Positions 49,636 through 63,400 of a DNA stretch of 64,000 bases are shown here, in pieces (positions within the stretch are counted from its first letter, which is position 1; each line of letters opens with the position of its first letter). Position numbers and translations under genes: made by a program. The notes beneath the pieces were generated by a model, which saw nothing but the letters and a program-made list of their open reading frames with translations, was not told the DNA's origin and searched no databases. The stretch is from Smittia aterrima (Eukaryota > Arthropoda > Insecta > Diptera > Chironomidae), in assembly GCA_033063855.1 (NCBI GenBank), contig CP093831.1, forward strand, positions 7,750,001 through 7,814,000, in the 5' to 3' direction.

Positions 49636-52600
49636 TTGTTGGCTTTTTCGGAAAATTAAAAGCTCCGAATTGCGTAGGAAATTTGCGGATGAATTTTTAA
49701 TTGCTTCGAGCAAGCGCTACTTCAATAGATCCAAACAAATTTTGTTTTATTGGAGCGTTTAGCTTGAACTTACCCTCAAAGAACCTTCAAGCATTCGCCA
49801 CGTTAAATTGTTTCTCAACGATTGTTTATGAAATGTTTTTCACATCATCAATATTTCAGAATCTCTGGAAGCATTGCTCTTGCCGATGCTGAGTTTTCAT
49901 TTCTCGCTTTATGGCCGAAAATTTCTGAAATGATTCGACTCGAGAGACTCTTTCAATCAGCAAAAATTCAAAAGCTCTCAAATTATTCAATTTGAGGTGA
50001 AATGGGAGGGAAACTTGCTGCATAAACGAAAATTAATTGATTTCAATTATTAACAAGTTGATCTTGTTTTATTGTGATTGAAGTGCGCCGAGTATAGAAA
50101 ACTCTCACCGTTGCAATTCCGAAAAAGGAATCAGCACAAAAGTTTTAAGTGAATTGATTAACTCAACATTGCCTCAATCAAACTAATGAATATTATCTTG
50201 AAAAAGTTTCATTTTGCGATAACACGAAAAAGTTTTAAAATCGTTCGTCAGTAGTGTCATCCTTCTCGTTTCGATCTATTTTTAATAATTTCATGTTCCT
50301 CAATTTGTAAAACTATCCTTAAATCAAAATGATCCAAACTTTAAGTCAATAGAAAAGTCTCTCTTTGGAATCAATTTAAACTTTGCACATTCTCGTTTCC
50401 GATTTCAATTAATTGATACGTTGAGAAAAAGAAGTTTTGCACAGATAGTAGTTCTTCAACTTTATTAAACTTAATTACGTACCTAGACCACTTCTAATAT
50501 TATTTCCTTCCCTTTAAATTAAGAATATCCAATTATCTAAAAATCTTAGAATAAGATCAAATGTCTAGTCAAACAAGAAATTTTCGCAAGTTGAATCTTA
50601 TTTCTGTTTCCGGCACCTCCGGCGTCGTTGAAATTGTTGTCACAAAAACGGAAACCAAACAATGTTGGCCTCGAATGCTTCCGGTGCGAAGCTGCCTCGT
50701 GTCAGAATTTCACACAATTCGTGATGAGTCCCATGCTGATCGAAAGGGACAAATTACATAACCCAAACCATTGTGATTGTTAACCAAAGCATCATCAAAC
50801 ATTGAAAGCTTTAAGACCGACGCTTTCAATTATTTAATTAATCTTGAATTATTTCTGTATCAAAGCCCTTTAAACTTTCAATGAACCTTTAAATCGAAAC
50901 AACATGTTGGCGACTCTAGATCAAAATTTGTATGACCTTGTTCAACGTTTGCCGCTAATTTATAAACATTTCCCATTAATCTGCGTGATTGATTGATAAT
51001 AGTGTCATTAATTTCATTATCAAATTGATAATGTCAAAACAATAAATTGAGCTACACAATTACCCAAACTTGTTAGAATCAATTTCATTAAGCGAACTAC
51101 AAATGATTCTACCGAATTCCGATGAAAGCTGCGATGTTTCAATAACGAAAATTGCTGATAAGAAGAAAGGAAAGCTCTTTGAACTCTTGAAGCTTTGTCC
51201 GATTTATCTCTCGAACGTTAATCCAAAGAAAATTCTATTTGACAACTCGTTTCAATAGCAAAGATCATCGCAAATTGACGAATCATTTTTGTTTTTACGA
51301 TGAATAAATGTCGTCGTCTCGACTTTTGTCTGAGGTTGAACTTTTCGCTTTGTGCTGCAACTTTTCTTCATGACGGAAAATAAAAGATAATGGATAGAGC
51401 GAGGAAAAAATATCCTCATAAAATGAAATTGTACAGCTCATGTATGATTTATCGTTATCTTTCGCAAACATCGAGCCCTCGCCGTGTCCTTAATGGCCAA
51501 ACTTTTGACATTATTTGAATTTAATATGTGAAAGTCCTTGCAAAGTGCCATCGTTCACTTTTATTTGTTAGTAACTTGTGGACCAGGCGAGGATATCCAG
51601 TGAGCTAAGGGAAAAAAATTAAATAAGATGTGTTGAATATTTCGCGATCTGATAGATGCCACATTACGTTATCGCGAATTGAAAACACGCCGAGATCACC
51701 GTTAAATATTCAGTCGATGTCACTTAACGAAGGAAATAAATGGAAATTTAATTCCAATGCAAAACATTTCCATTACGTCTCGTTTCGAGGATATGAATCA
51801 GATAAAACGATCGAAACGTAACCTAAAGCACTTATTTTACATTTAACGGTGAAGAAGGCTGTAGGGTGAAGTGAGAAAACGGAACTCGATGATTGCTGTT
51901 GTGTTTATCGTAATTCTTCCGTTGAAAATCCCTTTTTCATGGGAATGTCTAAAAACGATGTCAAGCTATTGTTAAAAATTGTTTTACAAGATTTCTACAT
52001 GAACGAAACCTTTTTTTTGTGAAGCCTGAGGCGGAAGTTTGGATTTCCAACCTTTCCTATTTAATAAAACATAAAAAAATCTCTCTTTAAGTATCAAAGA
52101 TAATTTCTTTCTCATCTTGTGAAATAACAAAAAATTAAATTCGAATCAAATTATAAAATTAAAAACTTATTTCAAAAAATGAATTTCTCGAAAAATTTAA
52201 AATTGTCGTAAAGCAAGGACTCATAAGTAGATCAACTAAATCTAATAAAATCGGTGTAATCAAAAAGTTAAAAAAGTAAAGGAGATAGCTACCAAGTGGT
52301 ACAGTTATCTAGATCGTATTTGCTGTTCCAAATGCTAATTTTGTTGAGCTCAAGATGGGCTAATTTAAATAACTACAACAACTGATACAAAATAAGTTTC
52401 GCACCATTTAGAAAACTGGTTGAAAATTGATATTGTGTCGCCTTTGCTCGGTTAACACAACACATGTTGACGTTTTAAAATACCTTTGAATTGAAACGTT
52501 CATTATAAAAAACTCAATTTAGATACTTAACAAAAATTATCAATAGCTTAAACATCTCGTTCAACGAATTGAAATAAATGAACAGAATTCGAACCGTAAA

Positions 52601-54669
52601 TAAACTTTCCAAACAAAAAACTTTATTTTATTTTTCTCAAAGAAAATCTGTGTCATTGGTGGTGTCATTTTACGAAATAAAGACTTTAGATCTTGGCTTC
52701 ATTTTTAAACGTAATATATAAATTGAAATTCTAAATCTCATTAATCGTTTGAAAATTGCGTTCTTGAAATATGCCGGATACAGAAAGATGACCTAAATGA
52801 AAAACTATTTTTCCTTCGTCTCAAAAAGCTCAAAAACAGAAATTGCGTTCTCGTCAAAATGAAGAAAAATTTTCATTCGACATGTATCGAGAAGATAATT
52901 TCAATCTTCTCTTGAGCTTAAATTAATTTCTTTGATCTTAAGATCTGATGGACCAAGAGTTCTTATTTTCCGGATATTGAAAGCTGCAATGGATACGAAA
53001 GACAAACATCAAGGACAAAAAGAGATTTTCTTGGAAAAGAAATTTCATTTGCACGTGTTTGTCTGTTGATGGAAGGTCTTTGCAAGACGCGGACGATTTT
53101 CCAGCAGTGAAATTTTATTTTCAGATAACGTTTTATTGCGAATATTTATATGGCTTACGCTCGCAATAACTCCGCTACATTGCTTGTTTATTTCCTTATG
53201 AAAAAACATTCAAATTGAGTTCACTGGAAAAGAGAAACGTTTTATTTTTTTATTAAATAAATTGCTTCATTTTGCAATCTTTACGGCTCCATCTCTTTAT
53301 CTCGCGTTAACCTTTTCTCCACCATTCTCCTCCATCTCTGCACTGGCGTCCATGCTGATTTGCAAAGTGAACCCAAATTACTTCGCTCAAGATTTTTTCA
53401 AGGCGATGGAAACCTCAAAGTTTAAAAGTTTAATTAAAAAGTTTGCACTATGAATTTGTTGGAGAGTGATGAAGGTTCGTTCTCGGTGCTGCAGAAAGTT
53501 ATTTGAAGCCATTAAGCAGGAAACTTGTTGCGCTAGACAATCCTCACGAGGAGTTGAGTGAGGAAAAGGCAAAAACGCCGCTTTATAGTTTAACAACTGC
53601 TTAAACTTCATTTCATATTCAAAACGTCTACTCTTCATAGAATTATGAGACGAACGATTGAGGGTGATAAGAACGAAAGATATAAAAACGAACTTTTTTG
53701 CGTCAAGTTACAATTTATTTCTCTTTTTTATTCTTAATGCCTTCTCCATGTTACACAATAATAATTTTTCATGAGAGATTTTCTCTCCTTTTGTTCACAT
53801 TCCTCTTTTTTATTCTATGACGAAAATCATCTTTACTTGAACTTTTTTTGTATGATACGATTTGCCTTTATGTCTTCTGTTGATGTCGCGACTTACTTTA
53901 AGGAAACCACGTTACGTAAATAAATATTGATTTCATTCATTTTAATATTGTTTTCTTAAATACTTTGATTATTTCTTTTCTTCTCTCTTTATCACTTTTC
54001 TCGTCAAAGTTTTTTTTTTGCTTTCCGAGTAGGAAAAATGAGAACGTGGGCGGCGATTTTTCTTCACCACAAATTCGAAAGACTTTTCACAAACTTATGA
54101 GCTTCTTTCCTCCTTCCTCGCTCAAAGTTTACAGTGAAAAAACTTGCGAACAAACAACGTTCAGTTCTGATAAAACTTTCATCCTTAAAGGTAAATTTTC
54201 TATCTCGAGAAAAAGGGAAAAAACAAGGAAACTGCTTCATAATATCACTTTAGTTTTAGTTAAATAGATTTTAAATTCCTTCGAGGATAATAAATCGTGC
54301 CGTGCCAGATTATTCCAAGTTACGCCCTCACAAAAAATTGTTTAACAAACATGATTCATATTGTTCTTTTTACAAACGCACACACAAGCTCAGAATATTA
54401 TCTGTTTTGTGAGTTAAAACTGGATCGTAAAATGTTAATGTCCACGATGATCTCTCGGATAGTTTTAAATCTCCCTCGTGTGTTGTGATTTAATGGACAG
54501 TGTTTGTTATGTCCGAAACTATTTAATTTCCCTCTTTTTGCTGCTGCTGGTGGCGTTGTTGGTTAGCGAGAATGAGTATGAAGGGAGCAGCTCGGAAAGG
54601 AAAAAATTCGCATTCTGATCTGATGAAATATTTTCCCATGGACACACACACATGGACACAGTACAGCAG

Positions 54670-57415
54670 TTATGAGTTGGATATGTAGAGAAGTGGGCAA
54701 AAAATTAGCAGAACTCCCATGTTGAATATGAAAATTTTCATGCCGAACATTTCCACCCTTGAAGAATGATTATGTTGTACGGCTGCAGGCGTCTCTCCTA
54801 CACATTCCGACGATGCGGGGTTTAGTACAAAGGTTGTTGGTGAGATGAAAGAAATGAAATAAAGAGTGATGAGTAAAGAGTTTTTAGTTTTGTTCGGTAA
54901 TCAGTGCCGAGTCATCAATCAGAACATGAGAAGCTCACTTTTACCATCACTGTTCATACAATGAAATTTAATTTCTGCGCACAAAATGAGCTCACATACG
55001 TTGCACTCTCTCAGGACTTAAACTTTCACATGTCGAGTTTGCGTGAAAATTTGCGTTTTTCGTGTGAAAGCTCGAGAGGTTTTTTTTGATTATTTAAACA
55101 TTTTGTTTCATTGAAAAGTGAAAAGTTATGCTTATGTGCTTTGTTTAATTTACAACAATCAACCTACCCATTAAAATTTGAATATTAACAGTCGACGAAG
55201 TTGTGTTATCAACAGAGCAGGAGTACGAGCCACTGTGAATTTTTTCAGCATGGATTATGGAGATTCGACTGTTCCGCCACGTGTGACTTGTGCTGCTGAC
55301 GTGAACGAAAGTATAGGAAAATGAATATTTCAAATCATAATTGACATCAAGTTGAGGGAAGTGGAAAAGAAATCGAATCAGAAAGTTGATTACAAAGCAC
55401 AAACCTCAAATTTATTTTTATGTCTTTTGGCAAATCTTTTCCGTCCTTTCTCCATTTGATGTTGTGCTTTCCGTTATAAGGAATCTGATGTTCAAATGTC
55501 TTTTTAATTAAATTTATATCGATGAATGGAAAGACTGAAGTAGTTGGATTTGTTTTCGTCGTTGATTCCGTGGCGAATGTCGCAAAAAGTCTTTCGTTCG
55601 AGTTTGTTGTGGGCGATGGTATTGTGTTGAGAAATGACAAAGCCACTTGACAAGTTATATCTACTGAACTACCTAGCTTATAGTATCTATCACTAACTTC
55701 ATGTGCCATCTCATCAACCAAGCGTATTGCAGGCGCTGTCAAAAGATAAAGAAAACAAGATTAAAGTGAATCCTCGTTTGTGTGCTTACAAATTCCAGCT
55801 TTAACTGTCTCAACTTGAATATGACGCATGGGAGATCTTAATATAAGTTTTACCATCAAGAAGTTTCTCTGAATGTCTTTGGCTTTCGCGATCAATGAAA
55901 CTGTTCTGAACTTTAAAGCTCCAAAGAGAAATCTTCAATTCAAGTAATGTGCGTTGTTGTAGGAAGAAAACGTTAACGTCACTAACTCACCCAGCACAGT
56001 CAGATTGGTCGCAAAAACGCGTGGCGGATGAGTCGAGACCTGGCACATGTACAATCCTGCGTCATCAGGAATGATTGGATTTATCTAAAAGGAGAGTACG
56101 GGAATAAAAGCGCTGACATGAATAGAAAAGTTTGCCAATCGAGTTTTAATTGCTCAGAAACATTTTTTCGATTAAAAAAAGTTCGTACCGATAATCTCCA
56201 ATTATTTGGATATATGAACATGACTTTAATCCTCGGGTCGCCAGAGTACGTGATGTTTCCGACGGTTAAAAGCGAAACCTTATCTACAGTCCTTCTCACC
56301 CACATAACCTACAGTGATAAACGGTGCAAATAAGCATTTATTACTTTCCAAATAAATCACACGGAACGATCGAGTGAATGAGAGAGAACGAGCGGAAGCT
56401 TAAAAAAATAATTACAGTTTTATCCTTCAGCATTCCCACTCTACAGTTGAGAATTGATTCAGTCCCTTGATGAAATGCCACTTGCATTGTGCCGGATGTG
56501 TTTAATGGATCCTCGAAGAACGGTCCAAAATGCCGATCATGATGAGATTTCGATTGATATTGTTTGTGTCCTATTCGGTGACGTGAGAAATCAGGTAAAG
56601 TCGGAACGATAACTGATGGTGCGCAGCGTGAAAAACAAAAGAGAAAAGATTAATAATCCGGCAGTGAATTGGCGAAAAGCATAAATTCTGAAAAGATTTG
56701 GCTCATTCGGGGGGAGCGTGAGGGAGATGAAATTTAATTGAATTTGCGAGGCAGCACGCAAGCGAAAGTAAGCGAGGAAAATGTTGTTTGAACTTTCAAG
56801 GCCAAAGCCAATGACTCAATCTAGTTATTACTTAATCTATGATAGCTTTAACTTACATGGCTTCATTGTAGTAAATCTAACGCTAAATGATGTATTGCTG
56901 CTAGTTTTGCTATCATAATTCGGCGGCATGCTGTTCGTGCTGTTAAAATTTGTGCTATGCGTTGAGGTTAAATTAAATGAGAGGGCCGGGATATCATTTG
57001 GCACAGTTATGTGTTGATCGACCGTTTCTGTTGGAACAAAGAATCGATTTTGCGGTGGCGGCGTCAAAAGTTGTGTTGTGGTTGACGATATCAGTTGCGT
57101 GCTATGTGTTGAGGCAGTCGTCGCTCCATCGACTGTCCCCAACGTCTCATTATTCTTCTGCCGAATCTCAAGCATTCCTGTACTATCAAATGTATCAGTC
57201 GAGTTCACAAACTGTTCCGTTTGTGTGTTGGGCAGATCTTTGGCATCTGAAAATTGATTTTTCATTAAATCCTCATCTCGCTTTTCTTCTCGGCTCACAG
57301 CAAATTGTTAAGCACAAATTGCTTTCCACTCACCAATTAGAAGCGAGTAAAAGACAATAGCCGTCAAAACGGTATTGCTGCAATTAAGAATGTAAAACTC
57401 TCTTCGCCGTCTCAT
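54670..57415 (-). CDS. dpr20: Dpr-family two-Ig-domain cell-surface protein, DPR20-like, eight coding exons
   Basis: Coding exons on the minus strand, in order: 57415-57334, 57246-56857, 56612-56416, 56308-56189, 56084-55991, 55735-55405, 55295-55168 and 54797-54670. They total 1470 nt, or 489 residues plus TAA, with GT-AG introns in matching phase. Exon 1 encodes a hydrophobic leader (residues about 10-27). Exon 2 is a Ser/Thr/Asn-rich stalk with several N-x-S/T sites. Ig1 runs from Cys214 (ILNCRVG) through MWVRR, NITYSGDPRI and YPNNWRL to Cys277 (LYMCQVSTHPPRVF). Ig2 runs from Cys323 (DITCQV) through KWRKDG to Cys431 (GSYSCS), with a Ser/Thr-rich insert of about 60 residues after its first cysteine. 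The last exon encodes ETPAAVQHN and a hydrophobic end, consistent with a GPI-attachment tail. The long stalk, Ig2 insert and PAAVQHN block match my memory of fly DPR20 (about 525 residues), hence the symbol. From family knowledge, Dprs bind DIP partners for synaptic matching. Confidence 0.9.
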
Positions 57416-60400
57416 AATTACATTCACTGAGTTGGAAATTGGTCACATCTTTTCATCTCATCATTTCGAATTTGATTTTCCTTTCATGCTCTTCGTAATT
57501 CTCTTTCGAGCGCGCGAGGTCGTGAACCAAGCAAACGTCTGTGAACGATTTCAAAAACAGAAAATTCCTTTTATTTGATCGTCAACAAAGAAGAAGAAGG
57601 CAAAATTGAGGCTCGAGGATGTTTTTGTTTCATCTTTCTCTTCTCTCCAGTGAAATTGTCAATATTAGCTTTAGTGTCAAGCGCTGAAGAAGCGAAGAAT
57701 TTTATGTATTTTATAGAATTAGCTCATTTAAAGTTCTTCAACAGCAAATGTTTTTCTTGGAATTCCGACACAGACCGAAACAAGAATGCTCAGCAATTAT
57801 AACAACAACACAGAAGCTTTCTGCTTGTTCGAGCGGAAGCGTTCGCATTCTCATGGAGAATTAATCTGTTGTCCATCAACAGAACAAAGTCGAGTCTTTT
57901 CATGAGATTTCTTTAAGCTTTCCAGGAATTTCCTTTAAAAATACTTTGATATTGAATTGAAAAAACTTTCTGGGCGAAGCGAAAACTTAAAAAGTCAATT
58001 TCAAGAATATTTTCGAATCATGTAATCGATAAACAAAATCGGATTTCCCGAAAGAAGTGAAGAAGAGAAAAATAAGCTTTCTTGAAGAAATCTTTTCCTT
58101 CATGTTGCTCCTAATGAATTTTCAGAATTATTCCTCAATCACTGAAGCAAAAAGCAAAGTTTTTCGCAACTTTTCTCTCATCCAAGAGAATTTTCAAAGT
58201 ATTTTGTTTGCAACGTTATTTAACATACATTAAATTGGATTATTTACATTATTTTAAGAGCCCAAGGGGAAGAGCTGGCTCAGGCCTACAGTCTATCGAA
58301 ATAAAAAAGGATACAAATGATTTGGTGAAGAAATCGAATTTTCATGAATAATAAAAGCGAGCAAGCATGGGAAGTGAGGAAAGATACGGTACACGAGCGA
58401 AAGCCGTAAAGGCTTAGAATATCAATCAATGGAATGTCTGTGTAACCAATTTTGATGCCGATGAGTAGAACCCGAGATTGAGAAGAAGAAACTTTCCCTT
58501 TTTTTTAAGGGAACATCTCATAGCTTAAATTCGATAATAAATTTTCATTGTTGGCGAGCTTTGACCTTTTCCAGTTACACGAATTTATTTTCCTAAGAAA
58601 TATCTTTGGAATTTGTGGGATATCATGATCACATCATGACCTACAAAAGCATCTCCCTTCCTCCAACTTCATTCAATATGCAAAAGAGCAAGAGACGAAC
58701 AAAGAAAGATATGAATTGCTATAATCAAATGGAATGTAGAGAGCATAGCGGAAAAAACGAGTCCTAACCTTCAAATTTGTCTATCTTGCTATGCAGCGTG
58801 GAAAATGCTTTTCTCTCTCCGCAACGTTTGGGTCATAATTTTTCATTTTTCCCTTCTCAATTTGAAGAAGAAAATATCGGAATTCAGTGAAGCTTGTAAC
58901 CGGATGATAAAAATAGTCTTTAGATCACAATGCTTTATGTTTCTTCTATTGCCGTTTGTCGAGCAACGACGTCTGTTTGGTAGATTGAACTACGAGAAGC
59001 GGAAAAGAGGCTGTTAACATGATAAACGTTCGTCGCGAACTGAAATCCTTGAGTGAATATGTCAAGAGATGAATGTTGAGAGTTATTGGCTGCAAAATAT
59101 TTTCGTTTCCTATCCTTTTACCCATCGAAATGATAAATTGGCCCGAGGAGAAGAAGACGAAAGCATTTTACTCAACAAAGGTTCTTTTGTTATAAAATTT
59201 TCCGCACACATAAGCGTCACCGAGGAGCGAGAAAAAGCAGCCAAATTACGTCGATAAAAAGATCGATGGCAATTTATGACTTTTCGCTTTTGTGAGGAAT
59301 ATTTCAGTCGAAAGCGTGTCATTTATGCGAAGCGCGAGGGAGGATGGGGGTGAGAAGAGATTTCCCAAGATTATCCGTAGCACGAGTGTTTTGGGGTTTG
59401 TAGCGTAAAGAAGGCGAAAGAGATGTGATAATTTTCTTTCCACATTCGGAAGTTTCGGCTTCTCTCTCCTACGCACACTTGTTTCTTCATGCATAATGTA
59501 TTCATGTCAATTCGAAGCTTCCACATGTGCAGAGACGTAATGCCGGATAAATGAAGCTTAAAAGCGTTTATGAAATCAACATTCACGGAACAATCTGTTG
59601 TCTTCTTAAAAGAATGAACAGATTTCTGAATTCTAAGCTTAAAAGGAATTTTCGCTTCTCGCTCGTGTCGTGTCCTTATGAAATTTAAATGAAAAACTTT
59701 GTGATTCTTGAGATTTTCACAAGCTCAGAATACGAGTCAAGGTGGAATTTTGTGTCGAGGGGTGAGATCGAATTATTGAGTTTACGGATTTGCATAAATC
59801 CTCTGACCTTCAAGCTTCAAGTCACTCATCATGGAAAATTTATTTAAATTTCAATTATTTTCTTGAGTCACCCACCCCTTGACGCCAAGGGAAGACTTCT
59901 TGCTTTGTTTAAGCAGCGTGAAATTAATCCCATGTGCTCTAAAATTAGAGTGTACAGTGAAATTTTAGCATGACATTAAAAAAACATGTATTCGTGCTTC
60001 TTATCGAGTCTTCTGGATTTCGTCAAACGGAAAACTTTCACGAGTGAAGTGGAAAAACATCTGCAAAGCATTTTCTCAAATTTCATCTTCCTCCGCCCAC
60101 AGTTTCCTCATGATTACATGCGAAGAGCTTCGTCTCGCATTGACTTAAGCATTGAGGCTGAGAACGATCTTGGAATTGGAGGAAACTTGCCTCAGGAAAC
60201 AGAGAATTGTTCATGAAGCTATCATTAGTGTTCGCCGTCTTGATGAAACCCAATTATTGAAATTGATATTAATTAATCTCCGTATCAGCTCTATCGACTC
60301 GATGAGACTCTTCTTAACCCGAATATCAAATAACAAAGGCGGAAAGATATCGAAACAGTTCTCTGATTAGTATTGAGCTTTCTCTTTCTCTGGTTTCTTG

Positions 60401-63400
60401 AGCCATCAAGTTCCAATAAACAAATTAGGTTTCCTTAGTTCCTCTCATCAACGCCACGAAGCTCGTTTTCTTTTATGAATTTTTAAAGCCGATTAAAACT
60501 TTAATTTTCCACTCGACACAAATGGAAAAGCTAACGTAATTTTAGAAAGGTTTTCCAATTCGAAGAAGGGGAATATTGTCATGTAATAAACATGCAAGGA
60601 ACGTCGGTCTTAATTACATCATTAACTTGCTGAGGAAGGGTTGGCTGACTTTCTGTCTTTCCATACACGACCCGAGATCTTAAGTGCGAGAGGAAAATCA
60701 TCATAATTCGTGCCAACACTCACTCGTCTCACTTCTGCTGGTTAATTATCGCACGAACGCGTGAGAACAAAGCTGATAAAGGCTTTCGTCGAAGGGGAAT
60801 TAAAATTTCACGCCTTTAAGTTTTCATACGTGGGAAAATTTTTTGTTTATTTTCTCCTTTACGTTCGGTTTCGTTTGAGTTAAGTGAAGGTCGTTTCAAC
60901 TTTATGGTTATTGGATTTTTCTTCTTGTTGGTCGATGAACTTTCGAATTTATGTGTGTGGAGACTCCATCTCTCTCTCTCTCCCCCCCCATCCCTTCGTC
61001 TTGGTTCTCTAATTATACAATGAGTTAAGAGATTTATGGTGATGCTGAATGAACACTTTTTACGGTTCTTTAATTTGTATCGATGGGCAGGAACGCATAA
61101 AGTTTTATCGTTAGACTTTGGCATGTGTCTGCTTTCTCAAATCAAATGTGAAAGTGTTTTTCCCTTTTTGCAAGCTGAGCTCCTTCTCATGTTATAAATG
61201 AGTGTGAATCGTTAAAGAGATTGCCATGATTCATTACAAGAATCATTTCATCAGCTTATTTCATTGTAAGCTTAATTGAAGCTTTGATTTTAGCGTCTCT
61301 CTTATTTATTCTCGGAAGGCGATCGTATCGATCCTTCGAGCAATTGATTAATCGCGTGTTTCGTTTCTCGGTCTTCTCCGAAAAATTGGAAAACAGAAAT
61401 GATAATAAAAATCTCACTAATTGCCTATTGATCTATAATTTATGAGAGCAATCGGGCAAAGGCAGAAGCTTAAGGGGAGGTCGAAAAATTAAAATGAATC
61501 AGAAACCACCACCAACGAATGACGATGGACAGAGGGAAAACGCATTAATTAAGTCGAATTCATATTCAAAAAGAGGTAATTAAAATTATGAAAAGCACTG
61601 AAGCGCTTTTGACTAATGAAAGGAGCTTTTCCTTCGACCCAGAGAAGCAGAGGAATGAAAGCAGTCGAGGAAAAACAAACATTGGAAGGGTTTTATAAAA
61701 TATTGTAAAATCACTTTTTAATGAAACATATCCGTCATCCTGCAGTTGATGGTTGCGCCAACAGTTATTCCAGTTAATTATTACACAGACGAGAATTAAA
61801 ATATCACAATTTTATTAATTATTTTCACGGAAGCTGCATAAAATAGCCGAAGAGCTTTATTCATTCACAAACTCGTCTACAGTTCTCGCGAGTGATAAAC
61901 ATAATTCCACATGACACAGACAAATTACAGTTGCTTCTGTTTGTTTATTTTTCACTCTTTTTTTAATTTATTCTATGCAGATAACGAGTTTCGTTTTAAT
62001 TTATTTTAATGTTAGATGGGAGAATCCACAGTTCCTGCTCTTTATTAATGATAATTTTTAATTCAAAACTTTTCCATGTTCACTTCTCGCTCTTCCCTTT
62101 TGTTTCACTTTTTTTCTTCTTGTTTCGGCGAGAATAATTTTTCATGCTTTAGTTTAATAGAAGAAGAAACTTCTTTCGCTTTCAAACAAGCTTTCAAGTG
62201 TGATGTAGATGATGGTAATCCATTCTTGTTACTTTCGTCTTTGGATCTCGTGCGGTGAACATCAGGATGATGATGTCATTAATCCTTCCTAATGTAACGT
62301 AAACGACGCTCCGTCATATTTTTCAATTCACTTTGATTGCTGTAAATCAAGAAGATCCTGCACCGAGAGGAAAAAAAAGTTTTTGTTTTCAACAAGAGGT
62401 TTCTCTATAATTTATATCTTTAGTTGAGGCTCATGAAACCGTGTCTACATCGACCGAGAGAAGTTATCTTACTGAAACTTTCCTTCATAGTCCGTTGCAT
62501 TTTTGAGGAACACGTTTGTGAGGGGAAAATCTCTTCGTCGAGTCGGCGCAGAGAACTTTTGGAGACTTGAAACCATCTCTAGACGTAAATTTTATGTTTG
62601 AACTCTGCAGCACTGCCACTGATTCCGTTTATCACATTGCCAAAAATAAAAATAAATTCGATTTCAGAGGAAATCGATTCGCATTTTCTTTTCTTTCGCC
62701 GCATGCAGTTGGAGCTTTTTTTGTTATCACATGTTGTGTGTGTTTGATTTTGTGAAAAGAGAAATCTTTCCATTTACAAACCAATGTGAACGAAGGCTTC
62801 GGCAAGTGCTCCCTCGAGTGTAATTGGATTTTTTAATTCACTTCACGCTTAGATGACTTTTTTATATTTCGGTGTAAAAGCTTTCGAAACTAAAAACAAA
62901 AGCTTCCAACGTGTGAAAATGTTTGAGAACAAAACCACTAAAATTTACTTAAATTCACGCATGATGATTGTGGCTCTTATGAAAGTGAAATATATCGCGA
63001 TAGCAACAAACCAATGGACGCTTCGATGGAATGAAAATTTACAGCTATCAAACAACGAGAGCACTCGACGATAAAAGAATGTTCAAAGCTCGTTTTCTCA
63101 ACCACAAACCTCATTCAAATTTTCGCCATGAAGAGATGTTGGTTTTCGTTCGAGGAAAAAAATTGAAAATTGTAAGGCCGCAAATGTGGCTGGAACTATA
63201 GAAGGAGAAAGAGTGAGATGAAAACTTCTGCCATGCATCGCACCCTCATTTGCTCCAAAGTTGTGGGAACGGAATATTTTTTTCATGGAAAATTTTCATC
63301 TCTAGCCTCAGCTTCGTTTGTCGCTGCAAACTTTAAACAACTCTGATGTGATTAAAATGGTTTTGAGAGCATGAACATTTAATTTTCTAATTCTAAGTGA

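Larger units (their letters stand above)
42454..54669. other. 12-kb interval with no recognised gene
   Basis: The first few hundred bases should be the 3' UTR of Abhd12, and the last part the 3' UTR of the minus-strand dpr20-type gene; the two genes converge here. Minus-strand ATTAAA hexamers at 54489-54494 and 54522-54527 are weak polyadenylation candidates for the latter. AAACTTT/AAAGTTT words are especially dense at 42721-43440. The block at about 52080-52760 is particularly A/T-rich and reads differently from its flanks. A hairpin-forming repeat lies at 49589-49635. One possible short secreted peptide is listed separately. Confidence 0.6.

Noticed and set aside
52280..52340. Possible tRNA-like or SINE promoter box
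   Set aside because: The stretch around AGCTACCAAGTGGTA resembles a pol III A box only loosely, and no matching B box follows at the right distance.
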